Source: Cyanophora paradoxa
Lineage: Eukaryota; Glaucocystophyceae; Cyanophorales; Cyanophoraceae
Length of the DNA: 64,000 nucleotides
NCBI GenBank assembly: GCA_004431415.1
Contig: QPMI01000428.1
Location: 62,001-126,000, forward strand
Reading direction: 5' to 3'
Shown here: positions 43,952-53,647 of the stretch, piece by piece
How the letters are laid out: each line of letters begins with the position of its first letter
Numbering within the stretch: the first letter of the stretch is position 1
The notes under the pieces: model-generated
Told to the model about the DNA's origin: nothing
What the model saw: only the letters and a program-made list of their open reading frames with translations
The model's database searches: none
Translations under genes and position numbers: made by a program

Positions 43952-45816
43952 ATGCCCTCGGGCTTCTCCCTCAACATGCCGGTGCACGTCTCGAGCAGCC
44001 TGCGCGCCCTGCGGCGTGCGCCGCTGCCCTCCGCTCGGGCGGCGGCGCCCGCGCGGCCGCTCTGCACGAGCGCCGCCGCCAGGAGCGCGGCGGGACGTGA
44101 AAGCGGTGTGCAGCGGCTCGAGACGTGTTCTTAAAGCGTCTCAGCGCGACACGTCAACCCCGCTCGCCTCTGCAGCTGACCGCCGAATTCGCCGCAGCGG
44201 CCGCGGAGCCGGCAGCGCTCCCGCCGCGCGCGGGGCAGGGCTCGAAGAAGCGCGTCGGGGCGCACGTGAGCATCCAGGGCGGTATCGACGCCGCGGTCGT
44301 CCGCTCGGCGCAGATCGGGGCCCGTGCGATGGCCTTCTTCACGCGGAACCAGCGGCGGTGGGTGAGCCCGGCGCTCAAGGAGGCGGACGCGGCGGCGTTC
44401 AGGGCGGCGTGCGAGCGGCACGGGTACGACCCGGCGCGAGACGTCGTCGTGCACGGCATCTACCTCCTCAACTGCGCCTCGCCCGACAGCGAACTCTTCC
44501 TCAAGGCGCGCCGCCGCCGCGCCGATCTGAGCTGACCGTACGCGTTCGCTGAGCGTGGGTGAGGCGGGGCGGGGCAGTCGAGCGCGGGGCTGCTGGACGA
44601 CGTGCGGCGCTGCGGGCAGCTCGGCGTCGGGCACTGGAACTTCCACCCGGGGAGCGCCGCCGGCTCCGCGGGGCCCGCCGAGGCCACCGCACGCGTCGCC
44701 CGCGCCGTCGGCGCCGCACTCGCCGAGACCGAGGGCGCGCCGCCGACCCCCTCCCCGCCGCCCCCGCGCCCCGGCGGCCGACCCAGCGGCGCCGCGGCAG
44801 GCGTGTCGGTGCTGCTGGAGAACACGGCCGGCGAGGGCTCCAAGCTCGGGGTGCCCTCCGTTCCTGTACCCCCAACTTCCCTAGCCTCCCTTCCTCTTTC
44901 AACCCTTCCCTCTTGCGGCAGGCGACGTTCGACGAGCTGGCGGCCATCATCGACGCGGCGCGCCCCGCGGCAGCCGCGGCCCCGCCCCGCCCGCCCGGCC
45001 CCAGGCCGCTCACCTCTGGCGTGCCGGACCGCAGGTAGAGGGGGACCGCTCGCGCGTCGGCGTCTGCCTCGACACCTGCCACCTCTTCGCCTCCGGGTAC
45101 GACATCTCGACCCGCGAGGGGTACGAGAGGACCTTCGAGGAGGTCCGAACCCCCGCGCCTGGACTGTACCCCCTGGCACCGCTCAGCGGCTGGGTGCGGC
45201 AGTTCGAGAAGACGGTGGGGCTGGACCGGCTGCGCGCCCTGCACCTGAACGACAGGCGCGGAACCCTGTACCCCTCCCCGCAACAACCCCGCCCGTGAAG
45301 GATCGACGTGCCCGGCCGCCCTGCAGCAAGGGTCCGCTGGGGTGCAGGCGGGACCGCCACGAGAACATTGGGCGGGGCCACATCGGCCTCGAGGCGTTCC
45401 GGTGCGCGCGTACCCCCACTCCCCCCCTGGCCTGGCGGAGCGCCGCCGGCCATTCGAAAAGATCCGAGGGGTACGGGGCGCTGAGGGGGCCTCGGGGCGC
45501 AGGTGGCTCATGGCGGACCCGCGCTTCGACGGGCTACCCCTCGTCCTCGAGACCCCCGACGCGTACCCCGCCGTCTACGCCGACGGTGCGGCCCCGTACC
45601 CCTCTACCCGCCCTTTCCCCGTCTGCTAATGCCCTTTCGCAGAGGTGCGGCTGCTGTACGCGCTGGAGGCCGCCGACGACGCCGCGTTCGGATCCCTGCG
45701 GGTCCGCTTCCCACCCCGCCCCCATCCCCCTGCACCCTGCGCCGCGCCGCGCCGCGCCGGGCCGAGCGCGGGGCCCGCAGGAGAAGTTCCGGGAGCTCGC
45801 CCCCGCCCCCGCGTGA
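43952..45816 (+). CDS. endonuclease IV (AP endonuclease, Nfo/APN1 family)
   Basis: Base-excision repair enzyme that cuts DNA 5' of abasic sites. Exon 1 (43952-44096) encodes an Arg/Ala/Ser-rich N-terminus typical of an organelle transit peptide; intron 44097-44196 joins it in phase to KKRVGAHVSIQGG. The metal ligands of the family are all visible in order: HGIYLLN, NFHPGS, LLENTAG, CLDTCHLFASGYD, LHLND, DRHENIG, LETP. Intron 44506-44577 has a GC donor and a normal AG acceptor and keeps phase 0; intron 44851-44921 is GT-AG. The last exon reads EKFRELAPAPA with stop at 45814-45816. Length is close to a bacterial Nfo plus the transit peptide. A mitochondrial or plastid location is inferred from the N-terminus. 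Confidence 0.9.
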
Positions 45817-46365
45817 CGCGGCGCGTGGCTGCACCGTGGCACGGCACGCGTGCACGCGCCCTCCCCGGGCCCGGCCCCGCGCCCTCGGCGGTCGCCCCCG
45901 GCCCGGCCCTTCCCTCTTCTTCGATTTCAGCCGGCAGCGCCGCCCCCTTCCCTTCCCCTCTGCAATTGCTCACACCCATGGGCCACGCGGCCGCGGCGGC
46001 GGCTCATCGAATAGTTTTACGAATACAATTCGGAATATTCGGAATGCAAGTAAGAATGCACATAATACAAGTGAAAGCTTCCATAAGTAAGACTACATCT
46101 GCATGAACGCGAACTGTACATGTACACGACCGAAAATACTATGATACACGCAGGAGCATCGCTTTCGACTGCGGTGGTTGGCGAAAAGCTCTTCTTGCCG
46201 AATCAATCTGCGAAGAGGAAATTGGTCAGAGAGGAACATGAACACACGCTCGTTGCAAATTCCCCCTCTCGGCGGCACAGCGATTGCATCAGTTGGCTTT
46301 TGATACATCTTTCGGCGCGAGGCCGTCGGCTGACACGCATGAATATTGTTTAAGAGTTCATCCCA
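45817..46365. other. intergenic spacer
   Basis: Turns from GC-rich (to about 46000) to AT-rich. Contains the 3' ends of the converging endonuclease IV and CX9C genes. No gene recognised. Confidence 0.5.
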
Positions 46366-46837
46366 TCAATCGCTAGTGGTTATCGTGGTGGCTGGGGGGA
46401 AGCGTGCGAACCAGGGCGTCGAGGAGGCGCTTCGCGGCTTCGGCGGAGGCGGGATCGGGAGCTGATCGCTCAGCTCCTCTTGGCGCCGTTCCAGACACGC
46501 CTCGAAGGCGCGGACGTGGTGCAGGCAGTCCTTCGGGAGGAATCCGCGGACGCCCGCTCCTTTGCCCGTGAACGTCTCGCTGCAGCTGTTAAGGGCATCG
46601 CCTTCGGCAGGGCAGAGCGATCGCAGAATGCAGAACTGGAGCTGCGTCCGGAATTCTGCGAAGGGCGTGAGCGAGGCATCATTGGGGCGATCATCGGATC
46701 GAACAACGGGGCGCACGGTCGCAAACCATTCCATCAGGGCCCTTGTGGCGTGAGCTGCACTTCTCGAGCGCCTCGGCAACCGCGCGACAATCGGGGAAGG
46801 AATCCGCGATCGCGTTGCTCGCGCTCGGCCGCGACAT
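46366..46837 (-). CDS. four-CX9C (double CHCH) mitochondrial intermembrane-space protein
   Basis: Two exons: 46837-46717 and 46655-46366, intron 46656-46716 (61 nt, GTGCGCCCC...CAG, phase 1); 136 residues. Splicing places four exact CX9C motifs in order: CRAVAEALEKC, CDQFRTQLQFC, CPAEGDALNSC, CLHHVRAFEAC. The second motif exists only in the spliced product, which confirms the intron. Known: paired CX9C motifs fold as CHCH helical hairpins, oxidised by MIA40 in the intermembrane space. Four such motifs resemble NDUFA8 of respiratory complex I, but spacing between them differs, so a specific name is not given. No cleavable presequence, as usual. The C-terminus is Pro-rich. Start chosen as the first in-frame ATG (MSRPSAS). 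Confidence 0.8.
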
Positions 46838-46980
46838 CGCGCAGGCAACGCGAGGCGACCTGGATGGACCGCCTATGCCCTTCGGCGCATGAGAAGTGAA
46901 GAGGGACGCCGAGTACTCGCCAAGATCCGATGCACTTTGGCAGAGAGTTGTAATCCTGTACCCCACTTCCGGGACCGACC

Positions 46981-47388
46981 TAGGGACGGTGCTTGCAAGG
47001 AAGCAGCTTGCATTCAAGGTGCACTTTCGGGTGTTTAAGCTAAGCTTGTCAAGGTGGCAAGGTGCTCAAGGCAAGGCGCAAGCTGCTGCCATACAAAAGT
47101 TTTGTATGGGAGCGGCATGCATATGGTAGCCCCCCAGCGCCGGCGTCATATTGGTGAAAAAATAGCTCTCACAATTAAAGCCAATTGCGATATGCATGAC
47201 GTAAACCCAAGTTGTAGATTGAGGTTTGGATGCAGTTTGAATGTCTAGATCTAGTTAGGTTTTACGTCATAGCACGATTTGTATGGGGAAAATTTTGTAT
47301 GGGAGGATCTTAAGCTCAGCTTGTCAAGGTGGCGAGGCGCTCAAGGTTAGCTTGTCAAGGTGAGGGGGGGTACCAAGCCCCGTCCCTA
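46981..47388. mobile_element. non-autonomous hAT-type element
   Basis: The 408-bp insert starts TAGGGACGGTGCTTG and ends CAAGCCCCGTCCCTA, a 15-bp terminal inverted repeat with one mismatch. It is flanked by the direct repeat GACCGACC at 46973-46980 and 47389-47396. Eight-base target duplications with short TIRs starting (C/T)A are typical of the hAT superfamily. Inside, CTTGTCAAGGTGGC recurs near both ends and TTTTGTATGGG occurs twice. No transposase frame is present. It sits between the CX9C gene and the small membrane-protein gene. Confidence 0.85.
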
Positions 47389-47509
47389 GACCGACCTCCC
47401 GTGAATCGCCGCGGTCCAGCGCGACCTTGGCAGCGGCTTCCGCCCCAGTGGTAGCAGCAGGAAGCAAGGAAGCAATTGGAGCCGGGGCAGGCCGCGGGCG
47501 TTGTCAACC

Positions 47510-47899
47510 ATGGGGTGCTGCTACAGAGGCCTTTGCGCGACAGGATGTTCGATGTGCTGCTTGCTCCTGAGCATCTTCGGCATCATCATCCTGGTCTGGC
47601 CCGCCGCAATCGCACCGGCTTTCGAGCGTCACTCACTCGCCTCTTGGCCCACAGTTCTCCGTGGGCATGATGATCCAGCAGAACTACTTCGATTGGGAGC
47701 CTATCTCTAACCCGCACGCGACATGTTCGTTCCCCCTGGCCCTTCTCGCCACAGCGCGTCCGACGCTCGCGCAGCCCAAGCGTGCTACGTAGCGGGCGCC
47801 ATCTACTTTGGCGTCCTTGTTCTTTCCCTCCTTTGCTACTACGGTCGGAGTGCCCTGGACAAGCGCAAGGACGCTGGCGGCGCCTACGCGCAGGTGTAA
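47510..47899 (+). CDS. small two-helix membrane protein, unknown
   Basis: Three exons: 47510-47593, 47655-47724, 47775-47899; introns of 61 and 50 nt, GT-AG, phases 0 and 1; 92 residues. The N-terminus is Cys-rich (MGCCYRGLCATGCSMCC), possibly acylated at Gly2/Cys, and runs into a first hydrophobic helix (LLLSIFGIIIL). A short loop (GMMIQQNYFDWEP) precedes a second helix (YVAGAIYFGVLVLSLLCYY) and a basic tail (SALDKRKD). Both termini would face the same side. No named family is recognised. The hAT-type element lies 120 bp upstream, so it may affect the promoter. Confidence 0.7.
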
Positions 47900-48195
47900 G
47901 CCATCGACCATCCCGGCCCCAATTCACCGCCCCGGCTCCCCAATTCCTTCCCATCCTCTCTTTCCTCCCTCCTCTATCGTTTTGATAGGACCGCGTGTGC
48001 TCTAATGATCATCGCTCTCTCTGGACGAGCTCCCACGCATTCCCTTCCCATCGTTCAGCTCTCGTGAGCTCGTTGGCCGGGCACAAGGGTCAGCGTACAG
48101 CGCCCATACACTACACCGCTATCTCTTACCTCTAGCTACACCTTTCTCTCTCCTATCTAGCACTAAGCGGCGGCCGAGCATCGGAGGCGCGGGCG

Positions 48196-49143
48196 CTAAA
48201 GATTGTCGTCTCGGATGGCGCGGATGGACTGGACCTGGAGCTCGAAAGGCCCGTCCTCTCCGTCCTGCGGGCCGGCCCGGGTCAGAACCGCAAGGGATAG
48301 AAGGCGACCCGGAGATCTAGAGCCGCGGAGGGGCGGACCTGTATCGAGAGCGTTACCCCCGAGACGTGCCCGAGATCCATATCGGTGGCGGTCCCTATAA
48401 TACTCCCCGCTCTCATAAGCACGAGCTTCCCGACCGGGATCTGCGCTTGCACGATAGACAGCGCGCGTGAGCGCGGGGCGGGCTGTGGCCCTGGGGGGAC
48501 CCCGGGAGGCAGCCAATCCCGCGAGCGGGAAAAGGCTGACCTTGATATCAGACCAGGCGCCCTGCCGGGGCTTGATATCGGCGCTGTAGACGTCTCCGGC
48601 CATCATGTGGCCCGGGATGACCGAGAACGTATACCGCCGGCCGTCCCCCGCCGTGCAGCGAATTACGAGCGCGTTCGCGTCCGCCTCGTGCATCTCTCGG
48701 CGCTGCTCAAGCGTGAGGTCCGCCGTCATCGAGCAGAAGCCGCTCTTCGACATCTTCGGCCCGAGCTCGAGCGACGTCGTGCCGAAGAAGCGCGCAGCTG
48801 CGTCGCGTCACAGCGCAGATCAGACGCGCCATTGTTCCGAGTCTGTATGTCTACACGGGACCTGCGCACCTTGGGCCTGCGCGTTGTGCTCCGCGGCAGC
48901 CTCGCTGAAGCCCCCCATGCGCTTGTCCGAGCTCAGCTTCCACGACGCCAACGCATGCGCATCCGCAAACGAGAAAAGCTGGATGGACGAAGGTGGCGCC
49001 TCAAAGGCTCCGAACGAGAACGCTGCGGACCGGCCTGTTCTCCCAAGCGCCGCGGAGCACGTCGGCACTTCGCAGGCGTTCGCACCTTGTTTGGAAGCCC
49101 GTGCAGCGCGCGAGATGGCGCGCGCCAGCCCCTCGACGACCAT
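48196..49143 (-). CDS. CIA30 / NDUFAF1-like complex I assembly factor
   Basis: Four exons: 49143-48870, 48797-48541, 48440-48339, 48264-48196; introns of 72, 100 and 74 nt, all GT-AG; 233 residues. The CIA30 fold is clear after splicing: ASWKLSSDKRMGGFSEA, then RFFGTTSLELGPKMSKSGFC, then DGRRYTFSVIPG, WSDIKIPVGKL, and DGEDGPFELQVQSIRAI at the end. The exon joins restore FFGTTS and SDIKIPVGK, motifs absent from the unspliced frames. Known: CIA30 proteins chaperone assembly of respiratory complex I in mitochondria. The N-terminus (MVVEGLARAISRAARASK) is basic and could be a targeting peptide. A further intron just after it is possible but not required. Confidence 0.85.
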
Positions 49144-49645
49144 GGCGGCGCCGCGTGTCGCTGCCGGTTGTGCGCTGTCCCTGCTAAGCTACGGGCTTGA
49201 TCCTGCTCAAGCACAGACGGGCGTCGGCGGCCGCTGGCGTGCTTCTTCGCCGGGTTCGCCGGGAACTTCGCCCGCCCGCTGGGGTACGGGCCAAAACTCC
49301 TCAACGTCGTGGGTTTGTCAGCGGCCTCCTGTGCAGCAGCTGGGCAGGTAGCGATTAGCTAAGGGTAATCAGGAGCGCTAAGCGGCAGGCCAAAGCTCTA
49401 TCCCGTCGTTGCTCGATCGACTTCGCACAGGAGGGCCGCGAAAGAATGCATGTGCGCCTCTAAGCGCACGGAGATGTTAGCTACGCCGGTTTCCGACCGC
49501 TTTCTCGCAGCGGACCTCGGCTTCTGTCGCAGACCTCCCGCGGGCCACAGACGCGTACCTGGGTGAGCCGTGGTTGTGCACGCTTCCCGGGCAGTTCTGC
49601 TTGTGCTGAGAGCCCGTTCCAGGCGCCGGGGCGGACGACCTGCAT

Positions 49646-50994
49646 ATGGCGGGCGGCCGCTCCTCGCCCTTCGCTGGCCCGCCGACAATGCTCTACCGCC
49701 CCTCCCGTGCGCTCTTCCTCTCCGTGGTGACCGGCGCTCTGCCGCGGCACGCCTCACGGCGATGCGCAGAGACGGCCGGCGGGGGCCAGCGGCGGTCTGT
49801 CCCGGAGCAGTTCATCGTGGACGAGGAGGGGATGCGGGACGAGATCCGGGCCCTGGCGCGCCGGGTGCGTATTCGCCCGTTCCCACGCTCCGCGGCGCGC
49901 TGGCGCAGGAGAGGTACCGACGCGGGCGGGGCGAGCAGATGGAGGCGGTGGAGCACGAGAAGGCGGAGCTGCGGGGCCGCATCGCCCGCGCCGAGCGCGA
50001 GCTGCAGCGGCGGGACCGGCAGATCGAGGACCTGCTGGAGGCCCGTACCCCCACGGGCGCGCAGGAGGGTGGCCCCAGGCAGAGCGGCGGCACCGCCCCC
50101 CTCCGCGTCGAGACCTCGGTACGCCCCGCCCTTCCTCGCATTGTCCACCTCCCTCCCGCCCGCCCACGCGCCGGCAGCTGGCGCGGAGCCTGCGGGACCG
50201 CGTGCGGCTGCTCGAGGTGCGCGGGGCGCGCCGGCTGCTGCCGCGCGGGCGCCTGCCGACGCGGGCGGCGGCAGGCGGCGGTGGGGACAAGGAGGCGGAG
50301 ATCTTCCGGGTGAAGAACAGCGCGGAGTACCGGGCGGCGGCGGAGGGCGAGCGGCTGCGGACGCGCCAGCGCGGCGCCGCGGAGGCCCTCGCAGACCTCC
50401 AGGAGCGCGCCCTCCACCTCCGCGTGCGCCCGGAGACGATCCCGCCCGCCCGCCCGCCTTCCTTTCGTCCTAAGGGGCGGCAGGCGGTGAACGAGCGGCT
50501 GCGGGAGCAGAACGCGCGGATGGCGGCGGAGGCGGAGCGGTGGCGGCGGGAGGCGGGCCACGCGGAGGGCGCCCTGGGGCCCTCGAGCGCGAGCTGGCGG
50601 CGCTGCCGGCGGGGAGCGCCGCTCGCTGGCCGAGGCCGGCGAGGAGCTCCAGCGGCTGCGGGAGGCGCTGCGGGCGCGGCAGCGCGAGGCGGCGGCGGCG
50701 GAGGCGGCGGCGCAGCAGTCGCAGCGGGACCGCGCGGCGCGGCTGGCGGGCCTCGAGGAGCGGCTGGCGGCGCGCGGGGCGGCGGTGGCGCGGCTGCAGG
50801 AGGAGCGCGATCGGCTCGAGCGGCTCCTGCGGCTCGAGGAGGGCGCCGTCGGCCGCCACGCGGCGGAGGCCGCCCGCGGCCAGCGCGCCGTCGACGGCCT
50901 CCAGCGCCGCATCTCCGAGCTGTGCGCGCCCTTTGCCGGCCGGGCGAGCTCTGTGTGCGCGCGCTTGCCTGACTCGCCCCGCAGGAGCGGCTGA
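49646..50994 (+). CDS. coiled-coil protein, unknown
   Basis: Start ATG 49646, stop near 50992-50994. After an Arg/Ser-rich N-terminus (first 45 residues, perhaps a targeting peptide), exons spell long heptad helices: VDEEGMRDEIRALARR; EAVEHEKAELRGRIARAERE; RRDRQIEDLLE; AEIFRVKNSAEYRAAAEGER; VNERLREQNARMAAEAERW; RLQEERDRLERLLRLEE. Introns checked for open phase begin GTGCGTATTCG and GTACGCCCC and end GCAG. No catalytic motif is seen. Candidates include structural or ciliary coiled coils, but nothing in the sequence identifies one. Terminal exon borders are uncertain. Confidence 0.55.
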
Positions 50995-51234
50995 GCTCGC
51001 GGCGCGGGCGGGCGCGGCCGGTGTTTCAAGCGTAGAGTGCGGAGTGTAGGTGGGGGCCGGCGCGCTCGTGTTCGGAATGGCAAATCACTCGTCTGCTGGT
51101 TGGGGCCAGCGTACGCGCGGCATGCACGACGAACAGGGGCGCGCGCGTGCATATGCTTACCGATGCACGCAAGTGCGCATCATGCATGGATACAGCCGGG
51201 CGTCTGCAGAGTGCCGGCGGCGCTAGCGCGGCGC

Positions 51235-52974
51235 CTATCGCCGCGGGGAGCGCCGGTCGGCGTCGCGTCCTCCCCGACCACGGTCCCGCTCGCGGCTGTC
51301 GCGTCTCCGCTCCCTCTCCCGATCGCGGCTCGAGCTCCTGCGCCGCGCGGTCAGCCACGGGCCAGCCACGAAGGGCTGAGAAAGGCCCGCGGACCGTCGC
51401 CTCTGGCCCCGCTCGCGGCTGCGGCTGCGGCTCCGGCTGCGGCTGCGCGAGTCCCGCCCGCGCTTCCGCCGCCCGGGGCTGCGGCTGCGGCTGCGGCTGC
51501 GGTCCCGGCTCCTCCCGCCCTGGTCGCCGGAGCGGCCCCCGGCCCCGAGTCCCGCTCCCGCCCCCGCTCCTGCTCCCGCGGCGGCCCTTCGCGGCCCCTG
51601 CGCCGAATGAGCTTCCGGGGGGAGGGGCCGGCGGCGGGGCGCGCACGGTTCTGGCCGCGCGGGACCCGCCGGCGGCCGCGCGGGCCCGGCAGGAGGCCGG
51701 TCGTCGCGACGCGTGGGCGGGGGCGGCGGGGGCGGCATGGCAGTCCGCTTGGCGCCGCGGTCCGACGCGTCGCTCTCGCTGCCGCTCCCGGAGCCCGAGG
51801 ACTCGTCGCCCTTCTCCTTCCGCTTGTCCCGCTTGTCCTTCTTCTTCAGGAAGGGCGCCGCCTCCTCCTGCGCCCGCCCCCGCCCCGCCCCGTCCGTGAG
51901 CCTTCGCCGCGCGTCCCGGCCCGGCCGGCCCGGCGCGCCTCCTCGCGCTTCATGCGCTCCTCGAGCTCGAGCAGCTTCTCCTCGGCGTTCATGTCGCCCT
52001 CCTTCGCCAGCTTCTTCAGCTGCTTCCGCTGCTTCTTCAGCACCTTCCGCTTCCGCTTGTACGCCCGCCGCAGCTCCTTCGCCTTCGCCTGCGCACCCGC
52101 CGCTTGGCCTCCGCCCCCGCCCCCGCCCCCGGCAGAAAGGACACGGCCAGCGCCCCAGACACACGCGCGCACCTTGTCCATCTCCTCCGAGGCCGCCTGC
52201 ATGGCCCCCATCGCCTCCGCCCGGCCCTCCGCTGCCGCCGCCGGTCAGCGGCCGGCGGCGCGGCGACGGGGACGGGGGCGGGGCCGGGACGGCCGGCGCA
52301 CTCGGGGGCGGGCCGCCCTGGTACATGTCGTGGCCCCAGCGGCCCTCGGCGTCGGGGCCCGGCCGGCTCTCGTCCCCTTCCTCCTCCTTCGGCTTCCTGT
52401 AGTTGCTGCAGTGGTCCACGCGCAGCGTGCGGCCCACGAGCTGCGCCCCGCGCGTCAGCTTCCGCCCGCCCCGCGCGGCGCGCGCGGGGCGGTCGGCGCG
52501 CCTTGAAGCCGTTGAGGTTGTCGACGGCGAGGATCGTGCTCCGCTGGTCCTCGTACTTTAGGAAGGCGAAGCCGCGCGACTTGCCCGTGCCCTTGTCGCG
52601 GATCAGGTTGCAATCCACGATCTCACCGTACCTGCGCGGCGGGCATCGGCCCCTGCAGCCCGCGGCTTGGTGCAGGCGGCGCACTCCGAGAAGACGGCGA
52701 GGACATCGCCCTCGTTGAGCTCGAAGGAAAGACCGCCCACGTAAATGTACTGCAGGCCGGAGCGAGCGTCAGCGGAGGCGAGGGGCGTGCCGCTGGAGCG
52801 TTCGCGGGAGGGCGGACCGCGGAGTCCTTGTACTTCGCGTGCCAGGACGCGTCGTCCGAGAGGCCAAGCGCCGCCTCTCGGGCGTTGATCTTCGCTTGCG
52901 GCGTCAGGCGGTTCGCAGCGAGCGCCCGGCGGACCGGGCGGGCCGACCTTGGCAATCTCGCGGACGACGTTCAT
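51235..52974 (-). CDS. RBMX2 / Ist3 (Snu17)-like RNA-binding protein with an RS-rich tail
   Basis: Start ATG 52974; exon 1 is 27 nt (MNVVREIAK). Following exons give [20 protein letters not shown], then an [18 protein letters not shown] (RNP2), [39 protein letters not shown] (RNP1), NGFK joined to [17 protein letters not shown]. The last join uses a GC-AG intron (52441-52501, 61 nt). Known: this exact arrangement, with a short SWH-containing N-terminus before the RRM, is RBMX2/Ist3, a subunit of the RES complex that binds the spliceosome B complex and aids splicing and pre-mRNA retention. After the RRM the protein is Lys/Glu-rich, then a long Arg-Ser/Asp-Arg tail to the stop at 51235. Exons in the tail are not resolved. 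Confidence 0.9.
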
Positions 52975-53640
52975 TGTCGGCCGCGCTGATCTCCTTTCGT
53001 GAGCAGCGAGGCCAGTGCGAGCGTAGAGAAGAAGCCGGGTGGGGGGTTCGTTTCCAGACGGGTACGGGCGTTCGGGCTTGGTGGGAACAGGACGCAATGG
53101 CGCCCGGCGGAAATCGCCTGCCGGTGCGTCGCCGCTCTCTATGCCAGCATTTGCGTGCCGGCTGGGTTGGGGCAGCCGGGCCTATCCACTTTTGTTCAAC
53201 GGCGCCGTCGGCGTTTCCGACGCAACTCCTTCGCTGCAGTCGACGCATGTGCCTGCCTAGCCTAGAGTCCGCTCGTCGCCGCTGCCGTCCCGTCCGCCGT
53301 CCCCGGTCTAATCCCTTCACTTGGCGCCGGCGACCGCCGGGCCGCGAACGCGACGGTGACGGATCTAGTTGCGTAGAACAGAACCACCAGACGATGTCAC
53401 CGGCCATATCGGCGCCCGCCTCGATTCACAGAGCTGTGCCGCCAGCCGCGCCTGCAGATAAGACATAGCGCCCGTCGCTGCCGGGCGCCGCTCGATTTTT
53501 AGACGATCCAGCGGCTCTCTCATGTGCGTTCATCACCGCTGATTCGACTGCCGTTCGCAGTTCTCGCGGGTTTGGCTCCGCGAGGTCGAGGTCCGCTCCC
53601 TCCGTGAGTGCAGCGTCCCTCGTCGCCCCTGAACGAGGCC
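52975..53640. other. shared upstream region of the RBMX2-like and ferlin genes
   Basis: The two genes are divergent, so both promoters should lie here. Open frames on both strands look like chance. The ferlin start codon and first exon are probably in the last 150 bases (a good GTGAGT donor lies near 53604) but are not certain. Confidence 0.45.
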
Positions 53641-53647
53641 GCCGCAG

